Shown piece by piece: positions 50,226 through 63,291 of a stretch of DNA of 64,000 bases; positions within the stretch are counted from its first letter, which is position 1, and each line of letters opens with the position of its first letter. A program made the translations under genes and the position numbers. The stretch comes from Antedon bifida (taxonomy: Eukaryota; Echinodermata; Crinoidea; Comatulida; Antedonidae). Below the pieces are notes generated by a model, which was not told the DNA's origin, searched no databases, and was given only the letters and a program-made list of their open reading frames with translations. The stretch covers positions 29,390,501 to 29,454,500 of the forward strand of contig OY727094.1 in NCBI GenBank assembly GCA_963402885.1, read 5' to 3'.

Positions 50226-51493
50226 AACTAGTTGTTCTCTCTCTCCGTTGTAGTGCAAAATACCACTTTATTAATATTCATCATCACATATAGGCTAGTA
50301 CTACTACTAATAGATGTTTTTTCCCATATTATTCTTATTTTTCATTATTTTCTTGAAAGTTCTCATAATAATAGTAAATAAAAAGTAAAAATACAATGCA
50401 TATAATAGCTTTATATATGGTCCTACTTTTTAAATATATAGGCCTATTGACATAATACTACTGTATCGTTACATTATACAATAGTATCTACAATAGTATA
50501 TATAATTATGGTTATACAGTAGTACCTGTAGTTCGTATCGTAGTATAGTTACAGTATATCCTCATTGTCGATTGTAAATAATAAAAACAAAATACTATTT
50601 ATTATGTAGGCCGCCCATCATTCACAGACGACCATTTAAAATAACTATTTTAAAACCAGGTAGTCTGCACCATACAAGATCTTACATGAAGATCGAATTA
50701 CACTGTTCCTAAATACTATAAAATGTGTAACTGTCAGTGGGTTAAATCTCTATACTAATCTATATGGTTCACGAACATTAACTTTACTATGATTAAATTC
50801 CGCACGCGTTGCTGGTACATTCCCTTTTTTTTCGAACCTACTAAGTTTGTACCATTATTCGATGTGATGGACTCAATTCCATTTGCTGTAGAGGGCGTAA
50901 ATGCATAATTATTATTGAACTTTGACTGGAAGAAGTAGAGGATGTCAAGGCTAACATGTTGATGCTATAACAACTCAATTAGACAGTTATTAGACCTACC
51001 TATCTGTTTTTAAAAATATTTCTGACTGTCCTTAATTAAATTTGAATAAGGAACTAGGAACTATAGAAACTATTAACCAACTTCACAGTCATCCAACCGA
51101 TATTCGAACCCGGACCTTCTGCTTGATATGAAGATGTCCTAACCATTAGACAACCGTGGGGCTTTCATTGTATAGTTCAAACCTGATTGGATAGCGACTC
51201 TTTAACACTCTCGGCGTGGTACAGCGGAAAAGCATTAGTCCCTTAATTGTACGCACGCGCACCAGAGATCAAATTGATACGCCCTCATCTATCAGTATTT
51301 TTATTCCTTTTCTAAAGCTTAGTGACTATTTATTCACAGTTGAACGACTGTCTGCCAAAAATGAGGGTAAAACTGAGACGATCTATCGAAGACCTACAAA
51401 AAAAAATTCTAAATAATAAAAGTTGTTATTTTAAAAATCGACCGCATTGAATTGGGAAATAAAACAAACATATACTTAGAAAAGGAGACAGGT
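50226..51493. other. Intergenic, absent from the X1 copy
   Basis: About 1.27 kb that lies between the X2 flank and the foldback repeat. In X1 the repeat follows the flank directly, so X1 has lost it or X2 gained it. It holds a decayed minus-strand tRNA-like SINE at about 51093-51310. No gene seen. Confidence 0.55.
51093..51310 (-). mobile_element. Decayed tRNA-like SINE
   Basis: Head on the minus strand at about 51093-51162, then the body shared with 62690-62840 (CTCTCGGCGTGGTACAGCGG, AATTGATACGCCCTCATCTA). It is more diverged than the copies at the window end. Confidence 0.7.
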
Positions 51494-52437
51494 ATTATAC
51501 AGATATTGCCTGCTTAGAGGTGAAATATAAGATTTGACATCCCCGAGGGAATGATATTATGTTCGAGGGAATATATATATCCCGAAGCGGCAGCTGAGGG
51601 ATATATAATTCCCCGAGAACATAATATCATCCCGAGGGGATGTTAAATCTTATATTTCACCGATATAAAAGGCGATATCTGTTATATTATATAGCCAAGA
51701 ACAAGTCTGCTGGGTTGGGTGAAGCTAGGCCTCCTATTCTATAGTATTTGTATTGTATGTAAACAAGCCTCCTGCCTAGACACCTTACCTTGCGAAGAAT
51801 AATATACAGATAATTACTAATTAATGATTCCTTGGCAATAAAATATTCACTTAGGCCTAGGTCGTTTAAATTAACAGAAGAATTTCCATCAATAAGCCTA
51901 TTAATAATAATATTATAATCAGGTAGGCCGAATAAACAATTCATCGTCTTCTCTTCGAGAAGCCGAATCACCGGATGTTCAGCGCGTACTAGTTACTAGG
52001 TTACTACCGTGAGTATTGACCAATCACAAACGGTGTTTCATCACATTTAGGGAGGACTAATAACAAATGAGGGCGCTATGTATGCATAGTTTAAATAGTT
52101 TAGATGAATAATTTCTTGAAGCAACTTCCGTGGCGCAACGGCGGAAGCGTTGTCTTGCGATGGAGTGACAATTCCACCCGAGTTCAAATCCAGTAGATGA
52201 CTTTTGTTTATTTATCGGCGAACGCGAGTGTTGCCACACGAAAATTACACAGTCAATATCATCGAACTCGAGAATGTATATGATTAATGACAGGGGACAC
52301 GATAATTACGCGAAAATTACTCAGTCAATATCATCGTTCTCGAGGATATATACGATTTACGATCCTCGAAGCGACAGTCATGTGACGCAGTTTCAACCAA
52401 TCACGTTCACGTATTTACATAGGCTATGTAATATAAA
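51494..52437. mobile_element. Foldback plus tRNA-like repeat, copy 3
   Basis: Nearly identical to 2867-3783. The hairpin is at about 51522-51660. The tRNA-like stretch near 52125-52195 is better preserved here (TCCGTGGCGCAACGGCGGAA, GAGTTCAAATCC). Confidence 0.75.
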
Positions 52438-53911
52438 TAGATACTTTATTTGTACAGCTTCCAATAAAATGAATGTTCTTTACATACAATTGAATTGTTA
52501 CAAAACAAGTTGATTTGAGTTTTTGGAGCAATAAGACGCGTTTTGCTTTGAGCATTGTGTCTTTTCCATGCATTACACTTGATAAGATAAGATTGTATTG
52601 AGCGGCAGCCCTTTTTACATAGTCATGTCAACAAGACATCGGTATAATTATATGCATTCACTTGACGATAAGATTATATTAAACTGCGACCATTTTATAT
52701 GTAGCCTATGTCAACAAGATAACAGTAAGAGATGTACTGTATAAAATAAACTACTACCCGTCAACGACCACTTCTGCAGAGAGACTACTACCCGTCAACG
52801 ACCACTCCTCCAGTAATCGTTTTCTTCAGTGACTTCATCTGAGTTAGTACCGATCAGGTTTCGAAGAAAGGTACGGCTATATAGTTTAATTATTGTTTAA
52901 TTTAATTATATTAATTTAATTAGTTTCCTACGCGCATTAGTTCTAATTGTTGGTAGAAGTAAAAATTGGTGTCAAATTTTAATAATAGACGTAACAGTAA
53001 GCGACATAATTTACTTTATCATTTAAGACCATGGGCGTTCTAAACAACAAAATAGTGGGCACCACAATATAAAGGCAATAGTGTAGATAGGTAGTGGAAT
53101 ATTGCTGTAAGTAAGAACAAATCAACAGTAACTATGGCGGGCCAAACTGTCATTTAATCATTAACAAGATATCTTAGTTTTCAATAGAGATATCTCTATT
53201 AAAAACTAAGATATCTCTGAATCTATCAAATAAGTATGAAATATGTGTTAGTTGGTAAAACCAGGGGCGACTAAGTAAAAGGGTTTACTAAGGGCAAACC
53301 CTGGGAATATATATATAATATATTTGTATATATATATATATATACTTGCAATGAACTTTGTAGGCCAGTAAAGACATCGAACAATCAATAGATAATAGTG
53401 ACGATAAGCGTTAGCCATTGCTATAGGCTAAAACCTCAACACTGCTGTAAATTTCATTTCGTCATGTTTGATTTATCAAACGATAAACCATAAATATTAT
53501 TACAAAGCTTTTTACGTCAATAGGCGTTTTGCAAACGGTTAGTTGTTTTATGCATCATCATTTAATTAACAGAATAAATTTCATACACCTTTAATAAAAT
53601 TACGTGATACACATAACCATCAAAACGGATAGTGGTGTACGACTATAACGTTTTCACTGATGTGTTTCTCAAACATTTACATGGTTGCTGCAGGTGTAAA
53701 ATCAAAATCTTAATGTAAATGGTCACTTTTAACAAGTCCATATTTTGCCAACCTATCAGATACCATTTTGAGTTTTAAATATTATTATTTGAATGATAAT
53801 ACTATTTTCTAGACGGTTTTTATCTAATATTATAGCATTGAATATAATATAAACTTGGCATTTATATTTTTTCATTTAGATAATATTGTTTATTGTTTAC
53901 TCTTATTTCAG
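52438..53911. other. Intergenic upstream of LGIC-3
   Basis: No gene seen. It contains a short direct repeat ACTACTACCCGTCAACGACC (52751 and 52785), a 50-bp near-perfect palindrome at 53167-53216 (AGATATCTTAGTTTT and its complement) and an AT tract near 53318-53344. The last 300 bp resemble DNA upstream of LGIC-2. Confidence 0.55.
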
Positions 53912-53932
53912 TCAACCACGCAGTCACCAACA

Positions 53933-56900
53933 ATGCCTTTGGTATTCTTACTGACTCTAGCAATTGGTGAGTTATAACATTTAATTCACCGTTATTAAAT
54001 GTATTCAATTAGACAGAATCTGTTGTAGGCTCACAAATGTCTGATCGTGTGTTATGAGGGGGAGGGTGGGGGGCGGAGTTGTGGATTTTCTTTACACAAA
54101 TTGAAAATAATGAAAGAAGTCGCGGTGACTGTATTCACATGTTGATTAATTCGTTTTGACGAAATGACGTGTTCTGTCATGGTTGAGAGTAAAATATCTA
54201 GTCTTCTTTTTGTCTGTTTACCTATACTTTTTTCTTTGTGAGGAAATGCGCTTATTTTGGTAGACTGTATGTCTACTAAAAACCTACAAAACAAATGTTT
54301 TTTTTTCTTCTCCAGTTAGTTCCAATGCCAGGAATATAGTACACCCAAGTAAAGAAGTTCTGCTTATGAAAAATATTTCTGAAACGTATCCTCAACCACC
54401 TATTACACGCCCAGTACTTGATTCAAATACAACTATTTGGATTACGGCTAATTTCAGAGGGTTTGAAGTTCTAGAACTTGTAAGTTTAACTATAACGATA
54501 GAAAACATAATTTTTCTATAAATAATTATATAGACAGAATGTACAGTATGTCGTCTTGTGCGGATGTCAAATGTGTGATTGAAGCGGTGCTATAATACAT
54601 ACTGCATATTCCTTTGTAACTAACTCCACGGGAATGATTTTTAAAAACAAGTTAGTAATTTAGATATTATGATATCTCATCGTAATGTACTTAATATTTG
54701 GAGAATGGTAATATCGCTGAAAATGTTACTTTTTCGTTCATATCCAGTGTAAGTCAAAGACAATAATAATATGCATATCTAGGTATTAAGTGGAAATGCT
54801 TGTTTTAACTATTACTCTTATCTGACAAAGAAAATGTGATATGCCCATATATGGACATGATGATGTCATATCACTACCTTATTTGGGCATATCATTACCA
54901 TATTTGGGCATATCACACTTATTCGTCAATAAGTATTATATTAGCATGGAGAAATAGGATTTATTTCTCTATGGTATTAGTGTTTATTTTAGATATTTCA
55001 AAGCAACAGTGAATCTATATATAAATTTACGTAAGGGCAAAATTCGGTAAATCGCGCGTTACTTCTAGAATGTTTACTCGATGGTATATAAAGTTGGTTA
55101 GAATTTCGGTACTGATTTTAACCACCTGATGTAACCCTGTTTACTAATTAAATTGAGTTAGATAATTAGTTATTGACAATTAAAACGAATTTAAGTTCAA
55201 AGATTTGCCCCAAATAGGATTGTTTTCCGATCGTTGTATACACTGTCTAATGGATGTCCTATTGAAAAATACCTGCACACAATAATACGAGGATGCTTCG
55301 CATTTTCCTATCTCCTCCTACGATAATTGTTTTTAATAGCTGAAAACCGGTTGAACAGCTCGAGTACAGTATCATAATGTTGAAGACAGTAACTGCTATT
55401 GTTATAATACATCTGCTTTTTACTTTCTATAAAATTAAATTCTATTAAATATTAAGGACTATCTGTTAACATACTACTTTAATTCATTTATTACAGAATG
55501 ACGTCACGCACACCCTCCTATTATCTGGCCAGTGTGTTTTAGTGAGTTATTTTTTGTATTATTTTGTTTAATAGAAATATACTTGATCGATTGGACTAAC
55601 TAGATACCGCCGGTAATAATTACTGGATTAAAATCAACTTAGAAATTAGCCTAAATCTTTTGATGGAGAAAAATCATCCAATTCATTTAAACACCAATTT
55701 TTCTTTTACATATTTTGTATATATTTACAGTACGAGTAAATTAAATGTGGAACGATTGTATTATCTCACCATTCCATTGCAATTCAATTACATTTTCAAG
55801 GATTTTATTCGAGGCCCTTATATTTTACAAAAGTAAATACTAATTAATATGTGTTGCATAATGTTTTTTTCTTTTTTCGTGGGAAATAACAACTCATAAA
55901 CAGTATGTATTACCCTAAAGTATTTATTTATTTATGATCAGGCCTATACAAATTGGAGTCTCCTGTATTTGAATTTCGTACGGTTTATCAACTATTAGTT
56001 AATTATTTTATTGTTTGTTGCAGAATTGGACGGACGAATTTATTTCTTGGGACCCGGACGAGACATCAATTGAATGCCTTCAACTATCACAGGAAACAAT
56101 TTGGATCCCGGATATCAAATTACGTCAAAAGTAAATTCAATTTTAATTTCACCTCTAAATAATGAAATACAAACATATGCCTATGTATGATAATATACAA
56201 TACATGTATCTAGTATAATCTATTTTAAAGGACACCTCTAACACTCTTTCACAACAAACTTAACTCCCACTACCACAGTGGTCGCTTTCGGATTCCGACC
56301 TCTCAACCGGTATCTTCTTCTTCCTTCCACAAGCCATTCAACTTTTTAACAACAATTTTATGTAAATTGTGGATCTCATAATTTGTATTGTTTAGATTTT
56401 TGTTAGGTTATATGCATTATCATGCATTTAACCTTATTGATTCTGTCAGAATCTTTATTTATTCTTCCCTTAGCATTATTTTGTCCGTTGTTGAGATCAA
56501 TTTCATCTAGCTACGTCAATTTTTCAGAGTATATTCCTTATGGTCATAGTCTGAGAGATGAGTCCATTTAGTGAACACATTTTACCATTGGTCTTAATAT
56601 GATTTTTGTGTGAGACATATTTTGGTACATCTGAAAACCCAATTCTTAAATGATTCTGGTGATGCGCTTATGGGTCAGAGGTCAATGACCTATTTTTCAT
56701 GTAATTTTTCCAATATCTTTATTTTATGGCACAGTATTTGATGAAGTGCATATATTCAAAGCTGATGAATCATACTACACATTGATTTTCATTAAAAGTC
56801 ATTTGAGTCATTATTTTACAAAATATATGGAATAATCTCATTTTTTCATTTTTTGGGTAAAATTTCATTTTCAATTTCAAATATGCTTTAATTGTATTCA

Positions 56901-59900
56901 AACAACTTTTAAACTATGTGGATGAGTGGATATCAAAAATAAATTTGCGCTACAATTAGAGCTTGTATATAAAAAATACTGATTGTATTCATTTTTGGTA
57001 AAATCGCCAACAAATGCTATCTTGTAAACTACTTGTCGTATAACGCTAAGTCATACATTAAATGAAAGCCAATGATAATAATATTTATATCCATTGTAAT
57101 GGAAGTTTTTGTTATAAACCTATCATAAGTTATCATAACTTTAGAAAATAATGATTGTCATTAATTTTTGGTTGAAATTTACATTAAATTCTATCTCGTG
57201 AACTACTTGTCGTAGAACACTAAATCATACATTAAATAAATGAAAGCCAGTGATAATATTTATATCCATTGTAATGGAGGTTTTTGTTATAAACCTCTCA
57301 TAAGTTATCATAACTTTAGAAAATAATGATTGTCATTAATTTTTGGTTAAATATTACATTAAAAATCATACATATGATAAATTATCTAAACATTTACTGT
57401 AGTAGGCTAGTCAATCTAGCAAAAAAACAGCCCAAAGTGAAACAAAATGCAAACAGAGATTTTTTCTTTTTTAAATGGTCATATATGATGAGGAGATCAA
57501 AATTTGAGCATCACGTCTGTTGGCTTTTTTTTCCCCATTTTGAGTGCTTGATTTCTCTATTAAAGTCAGATTCAGTTAGTTAAATGCACTTACAGTTTTT
57601 TTACGGTATATTTGTCCAATGTTGTATTAGTGTAGCATTTATTATTTATATATTTAGACGGAGCAAACTATCCACGTCTGTTCACTCACTTAGCATTGTT
57701 AATACTTTTTGGCTTCAAATGACTTGGATACAGGTTTTATATAGCCAGTATAGGACCGTTTAGTAATTCCAAAAGTCAAGCACCTCGAAAGTATGCAAAT
57801 TATTAGTACAAGTTATATGAAATATGCAAATTACAGCCTTATGTATCTCGAAAAACGCTAATGACCGATAGAGATATGGCAACTTTTACCTCTTGTACTA
57901 CTAATTTGCATATTTTCGAGGGAAGTAACAAAGGTGTGATTTTGAGAATTACTAACAGTTCTATGCTGGCTATAGAAAACCTGTATCTGAGTCATTTGAG
58001 GCCAAAACAGTCTGTACAGACATTTTAGTTGCATTATATGAAAATATTGAGAAATAGGGTTGAGGGTCAAATGTCATAATTCAATCAAGACAATTTTTGC
58101 GTAAAATGTTTCATTAGAGCGAATATAAATATGTACATTCTGAATCAACTCTGAATTCAAAATGGTTTTCGAGATATGGGAAGACTGTAATTTCACCCCT
58201 AATTTGCCTATTTCATGTAACTTGTACTAATAATTTGCATACTTTCAAGGTGTGTGACAAAGATGTGATTTGGGGAATTACAAAGTATAGTAGTAGAATA
58301 GTACTCTCTCTTTTTTTTCTTATACAATCATATATTTTTTTTAAATATTTTCCATCTTCAATGTGAAGTTTTGTAGTTAGATGCACTTATTTATAGTAAA
58401 CATGCACTTTTATCTAAATTCAGTTATGCATTATTTTTAATTATTAGGCTATATTACAGCTGACAACGGTCGTAACTTCGCTATAATCGTATTCAAAACT
58501 AAATACAAAGTGATTTAGTGACAACTTTCGCAATTGATAATGTTTAAAGCTTCTTTTGTCCAGTATTTATTTAGTGAACTTGCACTGGTATTTAAATTCC
58601 TATTATCCTTACAGCCAACAACTTTGGTATAGGCCCAAGCGTATTCAAAAACTTCAAAACTAAATACAAACAGGATGAATGCTGCGACAATTGTTTTCTT
58701 TTCTGAAAATTGATGTACAAAGGTTGCAACGTCCACAATTGTGAAACTTTTGAACAGATTTTTTATCCTGCGGTTTTCGATGTGATTATCTTTTCACGGT
58801 GCGCAATCAAACATTACACGTAACGCGGTCTATGCGCGATATAACGAAATCACGTTTGTAATCATAACTTCAAAATTGTCAAAATTTATTTTCGATGAAA
58901 TTAGAGTACGTCTCAGGCAATTATTTTAAGCATTTTAAAAATTGCCATGAGTGCGCGCAGATTATTGCACGCGCTCCAGAATAGATTATTCATTTAAAAA
59001 AAAACAAAAATCGATAATTATAAATATTTTGTTCATAATACGTTGTGATTTTATGCAATAGAATATTTTAAAGAAGATTATAGATTAAATGTTACAGACA
59101 CTGCTGACCCAGATGTGACTGAATGTCAGTAGGCCTAGCACACACAGGCCTAGGTTTTAAAGAGACTGCCTAATAACATCCTACAAACAATCAGTCACGT
59201 CGAAGTTGTTTGTAGGCTATTTCTGAATAAGAAGAAAACTAGGCTAGGCCTACAACGGCACTGTATTTATTGTCGTCTTTGACTCGACGGACTCACGCAA
59301 AAACGTTGTTGATAGATGCCATTTCAATCATGTCATTTGGTTGGCCAGAATGCATAATTACCGCGCGGTATTTTCACGAATCTGTTTCTATACTGAGCGG
59401 ATTTCCGCTCACTCCGCGTTCTGTGTAAACGGTCATTAGAAATAACAGATTCTACTTTTTTACGTCCGCTTTCCTTTACCGCTTACCTTTACCGCTCGTC
59501 TGTGTAAATTGGCATTAAAAACCAATTACTGTTATTGATTTTTAATTCCAGGAACGCCAATATGACGAGGACATTTTTTTTCTGAACATTATACAGACAA
59601 AAACTTTGATCATTTTTTATATATATTTTTTAATAATTGTAATTTTGTTTATAGTTATTATAATTCTTATACAATATGCCGTATTAACCATTTTTTGTTT
59701 TATATTTAAACAAAATGAAATAGTATCAGAGGTCTTACATATCGATGGATCTAGTAACAAGGTCCTGCCGAATAATGTTAATAACGTGCTAACTATTGCT
59801 ATTGATTTTTAATTCCAGGAACAGCAATATGACGAGGAACATTATTTTCCTTAACGTATACAGACCAGAACTTTGACCATTTTTTATATATTTTTTTTAA

Positions 59901-61174
59901 TAATTTTAATTTTGTTTATAGTTAATATAATTAAACAATGCGCAGCATTAACCAGTTTTATATTTAAACACAATATGAAATAGTGAGTATCAGAGGTCTT
60001 TTACATCGATGGATCCAGTTGATGTGTGCTACAATGGCAGCGTGAGGTTTACATCTACAAATGTTTTTGAAGCAAATTGTCCTTTGCACTTCAAGTATTA
60101 TCCAAAAGATAAACAGACGTGTAAATTAGATTTTACATTGCCACAACCTGTAGACAAACTTAACTTTCGTTCTTTGGATCAAGAAATAAGAAATATAAAT
60201 GACAACAATGGACTCTGGGCAATAAAAAACATAACAGTAAAAGCAGAGATAGGCCGTGATAGTGATCAATTATTTGCTTATGCATTCTTGGGACTGAATG
60301 TTGATTTGAAACGAAGAAGCAACTTAGCAGGAATATTTTTTGTAAATGCGTATTTTTTTGGTGCATTTTCAATTTGTGGTATGTTCCTGCTTTCGCACAA
60401 AAAAGGGAAGAAAAATAGAAGACTAAAATATGGGATGTCAATTTTCTTAGGAGAGAATATATTCGCAATTTTGCAAACCTTGGGTGTACCTGCAACGGGA
60501 GATGACTTTCCTTTAATGGGTAATTTTATCAATTCAATTAATTTGGTTTTATCAAGATATTTTGATGAGAATACAATAATTTCTCTATTCACCAATGTTC
60601 ATTCTTACGAAAAGGTTATCCAAGAAACCCTAGGAACAGTAACATTTTAAAATAAAATGATAGTAAAACATAAATCAAATTGAAATAAATAATTTTTATT
60701 TATTTTATTTTTATTTATTTTTTTATTTATTTAATATATAATGTATTCAATAGATATTCAATAGTATTTTTTTGTCTTCTGTCTATGAATACTAGATCGT
60801 TCTTTTTTTTTTCTTATCCAATAGGAGCACTCGTTATATGTATCAATATTGTTATAATCTTATCTCTCGTTATTGAATTATTTATTGATCATCATTGGCA
60901 TGAACAAGCTGATAAGGAAACGAAAAAAGATGAAAATGCTGGAGCTAATGAGGACACGAAAAAAGAGGAAAATGCTGAAACTAATGAGGACACGAAGTTA
61001 ATAAATGGTGATGATAAATCGAATTACGCTTCAACATCGAATGCCAGGTTTCAACATACAAAATCGCAATCCTCAAATGAAAAAAAATATATTGATTATT
61101 GTGCAATTGTTGTAATTGCTATTATAATTTTTTTAATATACTTAGCATTTTTTTTAAAAATTAAAAATAACTAG
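53933..61174 (+). CDS. Cys-loop ligand-gated ion channel subunit LGIC-3
   Basis: Six in-phase exons by eye: 53933-53966, 54316-54479, 55497-55541, 56024-56130, 59984-60519, 60825-61174, giving 411 aa. A TTATTTCAG acceptor before the ATG suggests a 5' UTR exon, as in LGIC-2. Layout: signal peptide (MPLVFLLTLAIVSS); ligand-binding domain with RPV and loop A IWIPDIKL; Cys-loop C149-C163; TM1 about 237-256; TM2 about 264-282; TM3 at the start of exon 6; a short loop with two ENAxxNEDTK repeats; TM4 about 384-404. The TM1-TM2 linker is basic (HKKGKKNRR), with Lys265 at 2' and Glu274 at 11', as in LGIC-2. Loop-B Trp and the loop-C Cys pair are absent. Intron 4 is 3.9 kb. The cytoplasmic loop is much shorter than in LGIC-2. 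Ligand unknown. Confidence 0.8.
55014..55389 (+). mobile_element. Helitron-like 5' segment in LGIC-3 intron 2
   Basis: 376 bp matching 24796-25172 and starting at the same TCTATATATAAATTTACG. No CTAG end follows, so it is a 5' fragment. It lies between exons 2 and 3 of LGIC-3. Confidence 0.6.
56131..59529. other. LGIC-3 intron 4, repeats only
   Basis: No exon seen. It contains a direct repeat of about 110 bp (ATCCATTGTAATGGAAGTTT near 57090-57175 and again near 57260-57345). It also has an imperfect inverted repeat (about 57715-57820 against 57890-58010, sharing ATGCAAATTA and TATAGCCAG-type blocks). A second echo pair lies near 58460-58550 and 58610-58700. Confidence 0.55.
59530..60015 (+). 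repeat. Tandem duplication over the LGIC-3 exon 5 acceptor
   Basis: Two copies of roughly 230-280 bp (from GATTTTTAATTCCAGGAAC at about 59538 and 59808). Each ends with GAAATAG, then TATCAGAGGTCTT and the first codons of exon 5. Only the second copy continues into the Cys-loop exon. Confidence 0.8.
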
Positions 61175-61409
61175 ATTCGAACAAATTGCCTATGTTGAAT
61201 ATAACACAGCTTCTTGGGATTTACTTATTAAGGAAGCTGATGGATTGTAGATAAGAATTCAGGTATTAATAATTTGTGCCTGACGACAGTTGTGACATCA
61301 TAATATGGCCACACAAATAGAATTTGTGCTAGTTAATTAAATTTAAACGCATCTCACTAATTTGAACTCCAAATTTTCCCATTTTTAATATTTTCTTGCT
61401 CTTGCTTTT

Positions 61410-62640
61410 TTTTCAGATGTTTGCTGTAAGGTTTAATCTTGAAAGAAATAATGTAATAATAGTGTATCTAACCCGATATCTACTACTTACTACATTTGTC
61501 AACTAAAGTTGAAATCTTTCAAGGATAGCTAACCATTAGTATTAAAACATGTAACAATGTATTGTATTTTCATCCGGTTTTATCTTATACATTTCCTTCA
61601 AAATTGCTCAACCATAAAGAAGTTCTGTAACGGTTAGATTGGAACTATCATTTTGTCTTTACGTCATCGTTTATCACAACATTATAATTGATAACGGTGC
61701 CTCTTTTATTGTCATCTTTATAATCATACTTATTACTTTCACATTATTATCGGTATAATCATCAATCTCTCAATGTTTGTCACAATCATCATTTTTAATA
61801 TGGTTATTGTTAAATTAATTATGTTTATCAGATTAACAAGTTTACTTTGGTATTATATTATATTTAAGTAAATCTGTTTTGTAATAATTTAGACTGAATT
61901 TAATACAAAAATATATTGTCATGAAAAATAAAGATATTAAAATCAGACATTTAGATATCCCAAATTTGTAAATTAAATCACTTCCGTAGCAAAAAAAACA
62001 ATTATGAGTTTTTACTTTATACTTGCACAACATAAACGGTTAAATTTAATCAAAAACTCAATGTTCGACAGACAATTTTAATGTTTTGTTCATTGAAATT
62101 ACAATTTTATTTTAGGTAAATATTTTTTACAAAAAACAACAAATTGTTGGTAAAATAACTATTATGTGACATTATAATAGCATATTAAATACATTGTTTC
62201 AGGGGGACAATAAGAAAAAATAATACAAATTAAAAATATATTCACACTATTATTCTTTATGCAAATTACTGCTGCCATCACCTGTTACCTAAAAACTGAT
62301 TGTCGCTGCTCATGTGGACCAAGATAACTATCTAAAATCTGGTGCCTAGACTCATGTTTACTCTCGATATACTGGCTAAAAATATATTTTTCGGAACCAG
62401 CAATGTAAATTTGATTTAAAAAACGTTAACTACGTTACTATCCACTCAACTAAGATAAAAGATAAACCATTGTGTAATTAAACACAATACAATGATAACA
62501 ATATATCTACTTTCTGCTATATACATATATATATATATACTCTTTGTGTTCATAATCAGTGTACCATGTCCCGCATACCTGGCTCAGCCTATATATTGTG
62601 CCAGTTCTGCGGTACATTTCATTTCGAAACCTGAGCTGCA
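61410..62640. repeat. Segmental duplication matching 16810-18150
   Basis: Extended near-identity with DNA upstream of LGIC-A, with small indels. No gene seen. Confidence 0.85.
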
Positions 62641-62842
62641 CTGACGAGATCTGATTTGTTTATATATATAAAAGTATCTCTTCGGAGATCCCGCCTCGTG
62701 AATAAAAATACTGTAAGATGAGGGCGTATCAATTTGATCTCTGGTGCGCGTGCGTACAACTGAGGACTAGTGCTGTTCCGCCGTACCACGCCGAGAATGT
62801 TAAAGAGTCGCTATCCAATCGAGTTCGAACAATACCATGAAA

Positions 62843-62913
62843 GCCCCAGTGGTCTAGTGGTTAGGACATCTGCATATCAAGCAGGCGGTCCGAGTTCGAG
62901 TCTCGGTTGGGGC
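62843..62913 (+). other. tRNA-like SINE head, intact cloverleaf
   Basis: 71 nt that fold fully. The acceptor is GCCCCAG with TTGGGGC, the D stem GTCT/GGAC, the anticodon stem TCTGC/GCAGG with loop ATATCAA, and the T stem CCGAG/CTCGG with loop TTCGAGT. The formal anticodon is ATC, unusual for a working tRNA. It repeats at 63453-63523 and 63817-63887 inside longer conserved repeats, so it is a SINE promoter head and not a tRNA gene. It most resembles tRNA-Glu/Asp. Confidence 0.75.
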
Positions 62914-63125
62914 GACTTTTTCTCATTCTCACAGATTTCCTCATCTTTATCGTTTCAAATTAATTAATTAAATTTCAGTATATCACCGGGCGGTTTAGAA
63001 TTAATGTTCTTTGCCTGATTTGTTTATATATATATATATATATAAATCCAAAGGCAAATTACTGAAAAAAATGACAATGCTGTGGGTATCAGTGGCTGGA
63101 TCTCAATGGAGATACAAATAAAAAA

Positions 63126-63291
63126 AGCGAAAAGCTAAATCAAAACGATAAAGTAAACAGCCAGAAAAGTTAGCAGAGCTTTCGGGCAACACTAGCCCTT
63201 CATCACTTGCACTGATGAAGGGCTAGTGTTGCCCGAAAGCTCTGCTAACTTTTCTGGCTGTTTACTTTATCGTTTTGATTTAGCTTTTCGC

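Noticed and set aside
62843-62913. Functional tRNA gene
   Set aside because: It folds well, but the anticodon is atypical and the same head recurs inside longer conserved repeats with a SINE body.
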